Below, piece after piece: positions 7,404 through 15,801 of a stretch of 36,439 bases of DNA (the stretch's first letter is position 1; every line of letters begins with the position of its first letter). The DNA is taken from positions 1 through 36,439 of the forward strand of contig NZ_JBEZFP010000096.1 in assembly GCF_040649515.1 (NCBI RefSeq). Direction: 5' to 3'. The DNA comes from Yinghuangia elevatio. GTDB taxonomy: Bacteria; Actinomycetota; Actinomycetes; Streptomycetales; Streptomycetaceae. The notes below the pieces were generated by a model that saw nothing but the letters and a program-made list of their open reading frames with translations, was not told where the DNA came from and did not search any database. Position numbers and translations under genes: made by a program.

Positions 7404-9383
7404 TCAGGCGTCGGCGGACGTGAGGGGCCCGCGGGACGCGTCGGACCGGTACCGGGCCTCGACGGGGCCGTCCAGTGTCTCGTGCCGGGGCCGCAGTGCA
7501 CCGGTGACGAACAGTTCGCGCATGTACGTGCGCCGCTTCTTGCCACTCGTGCTGTGCTTGATGGTGCCCGGTTCGACGAAGCAGATGTTCGCGACCGCGA
7601 CTCCCGCGTACTTGCTCAGGTCGGCGATCGCGATCCCCGCCAGGTCGGCCGGAGACAGGTCGGGCGCCGCGGCGCCGCGGTCGTCGCCGGACTCCCCCTG
7701 GGATCCGGTGAGTTCGGGTCGTTCGGCCGGGGCGGGGCGCTCGGGGCGTGGACCGAGTTCGTGGAGCATGACGACGTGCTCGCCGTCCGCGCACTCGACG
7801 CCGAAGGCGACGGTGTTGCCGGCCGCGAACGCCGGGTGCAGCGTGCCGAACCGCGCCTCGAGGTCCTGCGGGTAGATGTTGCGGCCCCGGACGATGATGA
7901 GCTCCTTGAGTCGCCCGGTGATGTAGAGCTGTCCGCCGGAACGGACCGCCAGGTCGCCGGTGCACAGGAACGGGCCCTCGCCGTCGGCGGTTTGCCCGCC
8001 GAAGACCGCGGCCGTCTCCTCGTCGAGCCCCCAGTAGCCCATCGCCACGCCCGGACCGCGCAGCCAGACCTCGCCCACGCGCCCGTCCGGCAGCTCGCGG
8101 CGGGTGCCGGGGTCGACGATGCGCGCGTCGTAGCCGAAGGGGTCGGGGCCGCTGGAGACCAGCGCACGGTACGCCGACTCGTCCAGCGGGCCGCCGTCCG
8201 GTCCGGTCTTGCCGGTGGCCACCGGCACGAACTCCCCCTGTTCCAGGGCCTCCGCGTGTACGTCGGTCACCACCGGGTCCTGTCCCGGCGAACTTCCGGT
8301 GATGAACAGCCCCACCTCGGCCATGCCGTAGCACGGACACATGGTCTCGGCCCGGAACCCGGCCGGTGCGAACCGCTCGCGGAAGGCGGCGATCGTGCCG
8401 GCGTGCACGGGTTCGGCGCCGTTCGCCGCCACCAGCCAGTTCCGCAGGTCGAGTCCGGCGGCACGCTCCGGGGACACCCGCCGCACGCACAGGTCGAACG
8501 CGAAGTTGGGGGCGGGGCTGAGGCCGGAGTGGTATCGGCTGATCAACTCCAGCCAGCGGGACGGGTCCCGGAGGAATGCGGTCGGCGTCATCTTGACCGC
8601 CTGCCCGCCTTGGCGAAGCGCGCTCAGCAACCCGCCGATCAGGCCCATGTCGTGGTAGAGCGGGAGCCAGCTGACCGTGTTCATGCGCGGCGGCAGGTGG
8701 AACGATCGCTCGATGAGGTCGATCGTGAAGACCAGGTTCTCGTGCGAGAGCATCACTCCCTTGGGCTCGGTGGTCGAGCCCGAGGTGAACTGAAGCATGG
8801 CGAGGTCCCGTCGACGCACCGGCCGGGGCCGCCAGTCGGCCGCGCCGCCGAGTGCCGCGGCGTCGGTCGCGACGCAGCGCAGTTTGCCGCCCTGGGCCAA
8901 GTCGGCCACGAGCGGGAGGTGTTCGGCGTCGATGAGGACGACCGATGCGCCGGACGCGTCCAGGATCCGCTGGAGACGGCGGAGTTGGCTGCCGCTGCTG
9001 TTGAGCGGCAGCGGCGCGGGCACCGCGACGACGCCGGCGTACAGGCAGCCGAAGAAGGCCGTGGCGAAGGCGGTCCCGGTCGGGTAGAGCAGGACAGCCC
9101 GGTCGCCGGGTGCGCAGTTGTCGGCCAGCCACGCGGCGATTCGGCGTGCCCCGGCGTCGAGTTCGCTGTACGTCAGGGTCGCGTCCGGGTGCGCCGGGTC
9201 GTCCGGCACACAGGTGACCGCGTGGCGCGACGGCACTTTCGCGGACAGGTTCCGGACGTCGCGGACTATGGTGTCGAACTCGTCGGCGCCGGGGCCGTGT
9301 GCGGGCCACCCGGGATGCGGGCCGCTGTCCCAGGCCCCTCCCGGGTCGGTGACGTCGACGGGCACGACGTGGTGCTCACGCAT
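7404..9383 (-). CDS. Fatty-acyl-AMP ligase (FAAL, FadD32-like)
   Basis: The 659-residue ANL-superfamily enzyme has the P-loop TSGSTTEPKG (200-209). It also has the FAAL-type blocks SWLPLYHDMGLIGGLL, SPAPNFAFDLCVRR and NGAEPVH, a CPCYGMAEVGLF adenylate motif and a C-terminal TSGKKRR with the catalytic Lys near 615. FAALs activate fatty acids as acyl-adenylates and hand them to an acyl carrier protein of a polyketide or lipopeptide synthase rather than to CoA. The start at 9383 is set by AGGAGGAACC directly upstream. No carrier protein, polyketide synthase or NRPS is in the window, so its acceptor is unknown. The exporter gene upstream on the same strand is 364 bp away and could be a functional partner. 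Confidence 0.88.
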   Translation of the reverse strand: MREHHVVPVDVTDPGGAWDSGPHPGWPAHGPGADEFDTIVRDVRNLSAKVPSRHAVTCVPDDPAHPDATLTYSELDAGARRIAAWLADNCAPGDRAVLLYPTGTAFATAFFGCLYAGVVAVPAPLPLNSSGSQLRRLQRILDASGASVVLIDAEHLPLVADLAQGGKLRCVATDAAALGGAADWRPRPVRRRDLAMLQFTSGSTTEPKGVMLSHENLVFTIDLIERSFHLPPRMNTVSWLPLYHDMGLIGGLLSALRQGGQAVKMTPTAFLRDPSRWLELISRYHSGLSPAPNFAFDLCVRRVSPERAAGLDLRNWLVAANGAEPVHAGTIAAFRERFAPAGFRAETMCPCYGMAEVGLFITGSSPGQDPVVTDVHAEALEQGEFVPVATGKTGPDGGPLDESAYRALVSSGPDPFGYDARIVDPGTRRELPDGRVGEVWLRGPGVAMGYWGLDEETAAVFGGQTADGEGPFLCTGDLAVRSGGQLYITGRLKELIIVRGRNIYPQDLEARFGTLHPAFAAGNTVAFGVECADGEHVVMLHELGPRPERPAPAERPELTGSQGESGDDRGAAAPDLSPADLAGIAIADLSKYAGVAVANICFVEPGTIKHSTSGKKRRTYMRELFVTGALRPRHETLDGPVEARYRSDASRGPLTSADA

Positions 9384-9747
9384 GGTTCCTCCTCGGATCC
9401 GCACGGTTCTGGTGGTCCGGCCCGGTGACGCGGTCCGGCCCGCGAACTCGCGGGCGGGCCCGTGTCGTTCACCCGCCTCGGGCGGCGCCCGCACAGGGCC
9501 GGGGAGCGTCGGCGCCGCACTTGCTCCGGCAGGACTCGGGCACGGAGCACAGGCATCGGGACAGGGCATCGGGGACCGGACGTCAAGGACGAGGCATCCG
9601 GGGGAGGTAGCGGCGGAGCAGACGGCGGAGACCGTGGACCGGGGCCGTCTTCACCCGGTCCGCGGTGGTCGAACCGCGGGATCCCCGGCGGGCGCCGCCG
9701 CTGTACTGCACGGGCGGCATCGCCGGGGTGGCGGCGGTCAGCTGTGC
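9384..9747. other. 364-bp spacer between exporter and FAAL genes
   Basis: No coding sequence is supported. A short perfect hairpin GCCCGCG-AACT-CGCGGGC (9438-9455) may terminate the exporter transcript or sit in the leader of the ligase gene. The promoter of the ligase gene is expected near 9400-9450 on the minus strand, but no clear hexamers are seen. Confidence 0.35.
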
Positions 9748-11301
9748 TCAGGCATGTGTTCCCTTCAGGTCGGCGTGGTCGCCGGGCGCCGCGGGTGCGG
9801 TCTCCGCGGGCACGGCCGGCTGCGGCCGCCGGGGCATCCAGACCACGGCGATGACCGCGCTGACGAGGGCGACTCCGGCACCGACCCACATGGCCGCGGA
9901 CAAAGCGTCCAGGAACGCGGCGTGCGCGGGCCCGGCGAGTTCCGGCGCCGCGCGCAGCGTGCCGCTGAGCGACGACGCCGACTCGTCGGACAACCCGTCC
10001 CCGGCGGAACCGAGTTCGCTGCGGTACACACTGCCGAGCACCGACCCGAGGACGGCGATGCCGAGTGCGCTGCCGGTCTGCCGCATCGTGTTCGCGATGG
10101 CGGACCCCGCCCCGGCCCGCGCGCGCGGCACCTCGGAGAGCGCCACCGCGATGACCGGGGAGAGCGTGAGCCCGAAGCCCATGCCGGTCACCGTCTGCGC
10201 GATCTCGAACGCCCACAGCGGGGTGTCCCGGTCGACCGTCGCGTAGTACGCCAGCGCCGCGGCCATCAGCAGCGCGCCGGTGGCGACCACCGCCGCATGG
10301 CCGAACTTGGCCGTCAGGGCGTCGCTGCGCGCTCCGCTGACGAGCGCGCCGACCGCCACCGGCAGCATGAGCAGACCCGACTCCAGGGGCGTGTAGCCGC
10401 GCGACACCTGGAGGTAGAAGACCATCACGAAGCCCCCGCCCAGCACGGCGAAGGCGGAGGAGAACAGGACCGTCGACCCGGCCGCGAACGAGCGCTTGCG
10501 GAACAGGGACAGGTCCAGCGAGGGGTTGTCGATGCGGCGCTCCACGGCGAGCAGCACCACCAGGATGACGGCGCCCGCGGCGATGGGCACGAGCACGACC
10601 GGGCGCAGCCAGCCGTCCGGTTCGCCGCCGGAGATGATGCCGTAGACCAGCGCGCCCACCCCGGCGATGGACAGCGCGACACCGGCCAGGTCCAGGCGGC
10701 CCGGCGACGGGTCCCGGGTCTCCGGCACGTACATCACGATGAGCACGACGGCGGCCAGCGCGAGCGGCACGTTGACCAGCAGTACCGATCCCCACCAGAA
10801 CCCGCCGAGCAGCGCGCCGCCGACCACCGGGCCGGACGCGATGGCCAGGCCCGCGGACAGCGACCACAGCGCGACGGCCTTGGCCCGCTCGGCCTCCGGG
10901 AACACGTTGGTCACCACGGCCAGCGTGCAGCCGGGGACGACGGCCGCGCCGATGCCCATCGCGCCGCGCCAGGCGATCAGTTGCGTCGGGTCTCCCGACC
11001 ATGTCCCGATCGCGGACGCGACGGTGAAGAACAACAGGCCGGCGACCAGCACCCGGCGGCGTCCGTAGCGGTCGCCCAGGACGCCGGCGGTGAAGAGCAG
11101 GGAGGCGTACACGAGGGTGTACGAGTCCATCGACCACTGCAACTCGGCGTTGGACGCCGAGAGTTCCTTCTGCACCTCGGCCAGCGCCGCCGTCATGATG
11201 TTGTTGTCCATCACCGTGATGAACATGCAGAGCATCATCACGAGCAGGATCAACTTGCGGCGCGGGTGCCCGGTGTCCTGCGGCGTCGCCTCGGCCGTCA
11301 C
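9748..11301 (-). CDS. DHA2-type (14-TM) MFS drug/metabolite exporter
   Basis: A 517-residue membrane protein of the EmrB/QacA (DHA2) family. It has a first helix LILLVMMLCMFITVMDNNIMTAAL (the family's D1 region), motif A GVLGDRYGRRRVL in the loop after helix 2 and multiple further hydrophobic segments consistent with 14 helices. These proteins export drugs or natural products using the proton gradient. The GTG start at 11301 is chosen because GGAGGT lies 6 nt upstream and the family N-terminus begins just after it. An upstream extension has no family-like sequence. The gene is transcribed toward the fatty-acyl-AMP ligase gene. A role in exporting the ligase pathway's product is possible but not shown. 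Confidence 0.88.
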   Translation of the reverse strand: MTAEATPQDTGHPRRKLILLVMMLCMFITVMDNNIMTAALAEVQKELSASNAELQWSMDSYTLVYASLLFTAGVLGDRYGRRRVLVAGLLFFTVASAIGTWSGDPTQLIAWRGAMGIGAAVVPGCTLAVVTNVFPEAERAKAVALWSLSAGLAIASGPVVGGALLGGFWWGSVLLVNVPLALAAVVLIVMYVPETRDPSPGRLDLAGVALSIAGVGALVYGIISGGEPDGWLRPVVLVPIAAGAVILVVLLAVERRIDNPSLDLSLFRKRSFAAGSTVLFSSAFAVLGGGFVMVFYLQVSRGYTPLESGLLMLPVAVGALVSGARSDALTAKFGHAAVVATGALLMAAALAYYATVDRDTPLWAFEIAQTVTGMGFGLTLSPVIAVALSEVPRARAGAGSAIANTMRQTGSALGIAVLGSVLGSVYRSELGSAGDGLSDESASSLSGTLRAAPELAGPAHAAFLDALSAAMWVGAGVALVSAVIAVVWMPRRPQPAVPAETAPAAPGDHADLKGTHA

Positions 11302-12110
11302 CGGCGTACCTCCTTGACGTCCGCCGGACGGGCGGCGGTGCCCCGTGCCGCGGCGTGCGGCTCCCGCGGTGTCCTTCGCAACGCTTCGGTGCTGTGCCGT
11401 GGCACTTCGGCGCCCCCTCCGTCGGTCCAGCCGATTGGTCGCGCCGGGGATCGAGAGCGCCGGAACTGCCCTCTGAGCGTGCGTGACGGACCCGGGGCAT
11501 TTGCCGGGCGCCTCGGGCCCCTGGACGTCTCCACGCATCCGACGCTGTGCTACCCCCGTGCCGAACGGCCAGTCCTCGCAAAGGAATCCGGGCCGTCCGG
11601 GCCGTGTGCTGAAGGCTACCGCCGGGTAGGACGGTCGGCAACGACCCCGCCCCGGCCAAAATTCGGCGTCGTCACGTGTCGATCCGGCCCCCGCTCCGCG
11701 CAGGTGGCACCCGGCGCGGAAGATCGGGAACGGCGTTCCGATCTTGGCCTGTTCACGACGCCGGGACCCGCGCCGACCGGCGTTCGCGGCCACGCGAGCG
11801 GCACCCGCGGGCCGCCACCGGTCGCCGGTACGCCGTCCGGCCATGCCGCCGCAACGATTCTTCCGAGGCACCGGCCGACTCGCGGCAAGCTCCCCGAGCC
11901 ATCCGGAGAAAAGCCCTCCGAAAGCGGGCGCGCCGGATATCCGGCGGCAAGTCCGACAACAGTTCCCGAGGCAGGTGGGTCACGAAGAGCCCGGCCGCCA
12001 CCCCGAACGAGACCCCGGCCTCGGGACGCATCCCGAAGTTTCGCCTCCCGCCGGAGTATTCCGCACCGCGCTCGCTTCCACACGCCGGCTCCTCGAAATC
12101 CATTCCTTGA
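11302..12110. other. Long non-coding gap upstream of the exporter
   Basis: About 0.8 kb without a supportable gene. Open frames exist on both strands, as expected at this G+C, but none shows family motifs, a ribosome binding site or consistent codon bias. An imperfect dyad, AGATCGGGAACG against CGTTCCGATCT (11721-11744), could be an operator for the exporter. It is about 420 bp from the start codon, so this is weak. Confidence 0.5.
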
Positions 12111-12114
12111 CTTC

Positions 12115-12133
12115 TTGAATTCAATGAATTCAA
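12115..12133. promoter_or_regulatory. 19-bp perfect palindrome, candidate operator
   Basis: TTGAATTCA-A-TGAATTCAA is a perfect palindrome around a central A in an AT-rich island. It sits 35 bp upstream of the -35 hexamer of the promoter at 12169-12196. Such a site is typical for a dimeric TetR- or GntR-type regulator. No regulator gene is adjacent; the PaaX and TetR proteins in this window are the nearest candidates. Confidence 0.55.
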
Positions 12134-12168
12134 TTCCCGAAAAGCCGCGCATTCGTTATCGCGAATCA

Positions 12169-12196
12169 TTGACGGACGCAGTTCTTCCTCTATACG
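12169..12196 (+). promoter_or_regulatory. Sigma70-like promoter for the mini-ORF/esterase unit
   Basis: TTGACG (12169-12174), a 16-bp spacer and TATACG (12191-12196). Transcription would begin near 12203, about 29 nt before the ATG of the 52-codon ORF. The surrounding 80 bp are notably AT-richer than the rest of the window. Confidence 0.6.
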
Positions 12197-12231
12197 TTGC
12201 GGCGAGTCCCGCTCGTGTGAGGAAGGTGGGC

Positions 12232-12390
12232 ATGGCAATCCTCCGCCTGGTCTTGCGACGACTCGTCTCCTCGGTCCCACTCCCGTTCACCGTCTCCGCG
12301 CTCACCTTCGCCCTCGTCTCCCTCGTCCGGCAGCTGACGGCCAAGGACACAGCCCCGCATCCGCCCACCGAGGAGGGACGCCCCACATGA
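12232..12390 (+). CDS. 52-aa membrane mini-protein, DppB N-terminus-like
   Basis: The small ORF begins MAILRLVLRRLVSSVPLPFTV and continues SALTFALVSLVRQLT, a single hydrophobic helix preceded by positive charges. This closely resembles the first transmembrane helix of dipeptide/oligopeptide ABC permeases of the DppB type, whose typical pattern is LLRRLLSSVPVLLGVSLLTFALVHLVPGD. Here it departs after VSLV and ends 17 residues later. GAGGAAGG lies just upstream of the ATG. The TGA overlaps the ATG of the esterase by 4 nt (ATGA), so the two are probably translationally coupled. It is either a truncated permease relic now acting as a leader, or a genuine single-helix partner of the esterase. I cannot decide which. 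Confidence 0.6.
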   Translation: MAILRLVLRRLVSSVPLPFTVSALTFALVSLVRQLTAKDTAPHPPTEEGRPT

Positions 12391-13802
12391 CCGATTCCCC
12401 GCCCCTGCCCGTCGCCGAGACCACGCTCGGCCCGGTGCGCGGAACCCGCGAGGCCGGCCTCGACGTCTTCCGGGGCATCCCGTACGCCGCTCCCCCGGTC
12501 GGCGACGCCCGCTGGCGCGCCGCCCGGCCGCACGAGGGCTGGTCCGAGGTGCGCGACGCCTCGGCCTACGGCCCCAGTTCGCCGCAGCCGCACCGCGTCG
12601 ACCCGGTGCTCGGCGGGCACGGCTCGCCGCCCTTCGACGAGGACTGTCTGACGCTCAACGTGTGGACGCCTGCCGCCGACGACGGGCAACGGCCGGTTCT
12701 GGTGTGGCTGCACGGCGGCGGCTTCGTGTCCGGTTCGGGGACGCTGCCGATCTACGCGGGCGACCCGTTCGCGCGCAACGGCGACCTCGTCGTCGTGACG
12801 GTGTCGTACCGCGTGGGGGCGCTGGGGTTCCTCTTCCTCGGCGAGGCGGACGGCGCGGACAGCGGGAACTTCTGGATCACCGACCAACTCGCGGCCCTGG
12901 CCTGGATCCGCGACAACGTCGCGGCGTTCGGCGGCGACCCCGGCAACATCACGGTCGCCGGGCAGTCCGGCGGCGCCTTCGCGACCCTGGCCATGGCGTG
13001 CCGTCCCGAGGGCCGCGGGCTGTTCCACCGGATGATCCTGCAGAGCCCTCCGCTCGGCCTCACGCTTCCCGACCCGGAGGAAGCGCTGCGCACCACAAGG
13101 CTGTTCATGAACCTGGCCGGGGCCGACGACGTGGCGGCCCTGCGGGCCATGCCGTGGGAGGAGATCGTCAGGACAACCCTCGCGATGTTCGGCGCGACAG
13201 CGCGCCCCGGCCGGTGGCTGCTGCCGTTCTGGCCGGTGCTGGACGGCGTCACTCTCGACCGCGACCCGCTCGCCGCGGCGGCGGCCGGAGCCGCGCGGGA
13301 CGTCGACGGGCTCCTCGGCTGGACGCGCGACGAGGCCACGTTCGCCTTCGCGTTCGACCCGCAGGTCGACGCCGCCACGACGGCCGGGGTCACCGACGGG
13401 TTCTTCCGTGCCCCGGGCCTGGGCCTGGCCGAGGCCCGTGCGAAGGACGATGTGCCGCTCAGGCTCTACCAGTTCGACTGGGCGACCCCGGGCGCGGAGG
13501 GCCGGTTCGGCGCAACCCACTGCCTGGACCTGCCGTTCACGTTCCACAACGCCGAACGCTGGTCGCACGCCCCGTTCCTGGCCGGCGCGGACCCGGAGGA
13601 GGTCGAGGCACTCGGCACCGCAATGCACCGGGCCTGGATCGCGTTTGTGCGTACCGGCAACCCGGACCATCCGGGGATTCCGCACTGGCGGCCGTACGAC
13701 GAGGACACGCGTGCGGTGCTGCGCTTCGACACGGCCGTCACATCGAGCGCACCGTTCTCCCTCGAGGAGCAGTCGACGGACGGCGAGGACCGACTGCGTT
13801 GA
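12387..13802 (+). CDS. Type-B carboxylesterase (intact)
   Basis: A 471-residue alpha/beta-hydrolase of the COesterase family. The oxyanion hole is HGGGF (109-113), the nucleophile elbow GQSGG carries Ser194, the acid is Glu316 (GWTRDEATF) and the base is His378 (GATHCLDLPF). No signal peptide is seen, so it is probably cytoplasmic. It overlaps the upstream mini-ORF by 4 nt and is driven by the sigma70-like promoter before it. It converges with the PaaX-type regulator gene. Such esterases cleave a wide range of carboxylic esters and the substrate is not predictable. It is the third of four esterase genes of this type in the window and one of two that are intact. Confidence 0.88.
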   Translation: MTDSPPLPVAETTLGPVRGTREAGLDVFRGIPYAAPPVGDARWRAARPHEGWSEVRDASAYGPSSPQPHRVDPVLGGHGSPPFDEDCLTLNVWTPAADDGQRPVLVWLHGGGFVSGSGTLPIYAGDPFARNGDLVVVTVSYRVGALGFLFLGEADGADSGNFWITDQLAALAWIRDNVAAFGGDPGNITVAGQSGGAFATLAMACRPEGRGLFHRMILQSPPLGLTLPDPEEALRTTRLFMNLAGADDVAALRAMPWEEIVRTTLAMFGATARPGRWLLPFWPVLDGVTLDRDPLAAAAAGAARDVDGLLGWTRDEATFAFAFDPQVDAATTAGVTDGFFRAPGLGLAEARAKDDVPLRLYQFDWATPGAEGRFGATHCLDLPFTFHNAERWSHAPFLAGADPEEVEALGTAMHRAWIAFVRTGNPDHPGIPHWRPYDEDTRAVLRFDTAVTSSAPFSLEEQSTDGEDRLR

Positions 13803-13866
13803 GGGGGTGGCCGCGCACGACCGCACTACCGTGCGGCGGTTCGCCGGCGGTCGGCGCGCGGCCCCC
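13803..13866. terminator. Nested hairpins between convergent esterase and PaaX genes
   Basis: The gap between the two stop codons holds an inner perfect hairpin CCGCAC-TACC-GTGCGG (13821-13836). Around it are outer arms GGGGGTGGCCGCGC (13803-13816) and GCGCGGCCCCC (13856-13866). The position and symmetry fit a bidirectional terminator. Confidence 0.5.
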
Positions 13867-13879
13867 GGGTCGGCGCCGC

Positions 13880-14710
13880 TCAGTCCTCGACCGGCAGGCC
13901 CGTCACCAGGTGCACATGGTCGAGGCTCGACGGGGCCAGGTGCTTGTGCAGGGCCTGGAAGACCCGGCGGGCATCGACGGCGTTCCAGTCGTCGGGTAGG
14001 AGTTCGGTGGGCAGGCCCGGGTCGAGGTAGGGCAGTCGGCGCCATTCGGTGAGCATGGGGACGTACGCGCGGAAGGCGGCGTCCGGGCCGACCGGCGGGC
14101 CGGTGGCCAGGGCTTCGGCGAGGGGGCCGTACGTGGCGGTGAACTCGGCGTACTGGTCCTCTATCGCCTTGAAGTCCCACCATTCGCTGACCGCGGTGTG
14201 CAGGTCGGAGAACGCGGCGTAGTCGCCGGCGAAGAGGTGGACGTAGTCGCTGAGCCCGACGCGCGTGAGGGTGGAGCGCGCGTCGTCCAGGAGGCGCCCG
14301 GGGGCGACCCAGACGCCCGGGGACGCCTTGCCGAAGCCGAGCCAGGTCAGCCGCGAGCGCAGTTGGTGGCGGTGGGCCCGCTCGCTCTCCGGGACGGAGA
14401 AGACCGCCACCACCCAGCCGTCCGCGAGGGCGGCGGGCTCCAGGTTGCCGAAGATGCGGCGGTCGCCCTCGTCGAAGACGGGGCCCATGGCGTCGCCGAG
14501 GCGGTAGCCGGTGCCCGTGCGGCGCTCCTGGACGAGCGTGCCGCGCTTCTTGAGGCGCGAGATCGCGGACCGGACGGCCGGCGCGTCGACGTCGAGTTCG
14601 GCCATCAGCGTGATCAGGTCGGCGATCGAGATCCAGCCGCCGCAACGTCGGACGAACGCACCGTAGATGGTGTTGATGAGGGAACCGGGTCGCGTCGCGC
14701 TCTCGCCCAT
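13880..14710 (-). CDS. PaaX-family transcriptional regulator
   Basis: The 276-residue protein has an N-terminal winged HTH (LINTIYGAFVRRCGGWISIADLITLMAELDVDAPAVRSAISRLKKRGTLVQERR). The PaaX central and C-terminal domains follow (RSRLTWLGFGKASPGVWVAPG, LFAGDYAAF, EWRRLPYLDPGLPTELLPDDWNA). PaaX proteins repress aromatic catabolism and are released by aryl-CoA ligands such as phenylacetyl-CoA. The gene is on the same strand as, and immediately downstream of, the salicylate operon, whose intermediates are salicylyl-CoA and gentisyl-CoA. It is therefore a good candidate regulator of that operon, by inference. AGGAAGG precedes the ATG. A 262-bp gap suggests its own promoter. Confidence 0.88.
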   Translation of the reverse strand: MGESATRPGSLINTIYGAFVRRCGGWISIADLITLMAELDVDAPAVRSAISRLKKRGTLVQERRTGTGYRLGDAMGPVFDEGDRRIFGNLEPAALADGWVVAVFSVPESERAHRHQLRSRLTWLGFGKASPGVWVAPGRLLDDARSTLTRVGLSDYVHLFAGDYAAFSDLHTAVSEWWDFKAIEDQYAEFTATYGPLAEALATGPPVGPDAAFRAYVPMLTEWRRLPYLDPGLPTELLPDDWNAVDARRVFQALHKHLAPSSLDHVHLVTGLPVED

Positions 14711-14888
14711 GACCGCCTTCCTGGATTGTGCCGCGGTGATCCTACCCAGGGCCGGTCCCGAGGGTGGTTCCGGGCCGTGATCTCGGCGCCGGGTTCCTGA
14801 CGGCGGGTGCTGAACGACGGGTGCTCACTGACGTGTGCTCAGCTACCGGGTGCCGGGTCGAGCAGACCTGGTGGGCCTGGTACCAGGG

Positions 14889-14932
14889 CGAGCCGGGGGG
14901 GCGCTGGCCGGCCGGGAACGGTACCCGGCTCG
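14889..14932 (-). terminator. Candidate terminator of the salicylate operon
   Basis: Arms CGAGCCGGG (14889-14897) and CCCGGCTCG (14924-14932) pair perfectly, with a 26-nt loop that can itself fold (GGCCGGCC). It lies about 40 bp past the stop codon of the last operon gene, read on the minus strand. The loop is longer than usual, so the call is tentative. The rest of 14711-14972 contains no gene. Confidence 0.4.
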
Positions 14933-14972
14933 GCCCGCGCCCGCCGACACCGCCCCGCTCACCCCGACGCGC

Positions 14973-15761
14973 TCATGCCTCCCCGATCGGGGCGTCGGCG
15001 TACGCCCCCGACAGCAGGTGCCCGGCCCCCGGCGCCACCGCGGGCAGCCCCAGCGCGCGGAGCATCTGGTGCGCGGTGCAGATCGCCGCCGAGACGACCG
15101 GCTTGCCGAGGCGCTGCTCCGCGTCCTCGACGACTCCCAGCGACGGCATTTGCACACACGCCGACAGGACGACGGCGTCCGCGTCGGCGTGCTCGAGGGC
15201 CGCGGCGATGTCCGGGAGGCGTGCCGGGTCGTGTGCCGCCACGTCGAGGTTGTCGGGGATCTCCAGGGCCGCATGGTCGAGGACCTCGATGCCCTCGTGC
15301 CCGAGGTAGTCCACGACCATCCGGGTGAGCGGCGCCATGTAGGGCGCGATGAGCGCGACCTTGCGGGCGCCAAGGGTGTGCAGCCCGTGGACCAGCGCGC
15401 CCGCGCTGGTGACGACGGGGGCCGGGGCGCCGTTGGCGGCGGTACGCCCGGCCAACCGCAGCTCGGACTCGCGGTGGTAGCCGAGGCCCATGCTCACGAT
15501 GGCGACCAGGCACGCGTACCCGAGCACGTCCACGCGGGCGTCCGAGAGTTCGTCGGCGCAGCGGTCGGAGTCGGCGTCCATCGCCTTGAGTTGCTCGGGC
15601 GTGACGTGGGTCATCCGCATGCGGCTGGAGTGGAAGGTGAACCGCTCCGGCGCCACGCCCTCGCGGGCACGCAGGATGGCCGGGATTTCGGTCTCCATCG
15701 TGACGTTGGAACTGGGCACGATCTGGCCTATGCGGTAGGTGCGTCGGGGGTGCGTGGACAC
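14973..15761 (-). CDS. Maleate cis-trans isomerase family protein
   Basis: A 262-residue protein of the Asp/Glu racemase superfamily, closest in pattern to maleate isomerase and arylmalonate decarboxylase. PSSNVTMETEIP carries Asn19. The two catalytic cysteines sit in GYACLVA (Cys84) and SACVQMPSL (Cys202). Maleate isomerase converts maleate to fumarate without a cofactor. It is the last gene of the salicylate/gentisate operon, 40 bp after the FAH-family hydrolase. This suggests that ring-cleavage product is hydrolysed to maleate and then isomerised, or that this protein isomerises maleylpyruvate itself. The GTG start at 15761 is supported by GGACGGGAG upstream. The family assignment is firm. 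The in vivo substrate is inference. Confidence 0.78.
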   Translation of the reverse strand: MSTHPRRTYRIGQIVPSSNVTMETEIPAILRAREGVAPERFTFHSSRMRMTHVTPEQLKAMDADSDRCADELSDARVDVLGYACLVAIVSMGLGYHRESELRLAGRTAANGAPAPVVTSAGALVHGLHTLGARKVALIAPYMAPLTRMVVDYLGHEGIEVLDHAALEIPDNLDVAAHDPARLPDIAAALEHADADAVVLSACVQMPSLGVVEDAEQRLGKPVVSAAICTAHQMLRALGLPAVAPGAGHLLSGAYADAPIGEA

Positions 15762-15801
15762 GCGGGGGCTCCCGTCCTGTGGGCTTTCGCGGTGGTGGCG
15801 G

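Noticed and set aside
5947..9309. A 1120-codon open frame on the minus strand across the monooxygenase and ligase genes
   Set aside because: It is a shadow frame rich in Arg, Pro, Gly and Ala with no family motifs. The plus-strand BVMO and the in-register FAAL on the minus strand explain the same DNA with complete catalytic motifs and ribosome binding sites.
11616..12280. Possible protein genes on the minus strand in the long gap
   Set aside because: Two overlapping frames of about 175 codons exist, but neither shows a family motif, a ribosome binding site or codon bias distinct from the opposite strand. A stretch reading VSFGVAAGLFVTHLPRELL is hydrophobic but isolated.
9118..12390. A 1090-codon plus-strand open frame ending in the mini-ORF
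   Set aside because: Only its last 52 codons have a ribosome binding site, a promoter and a recognisable sequence. The rest is antisense to the exporter gene or lies in non-coding DNA.
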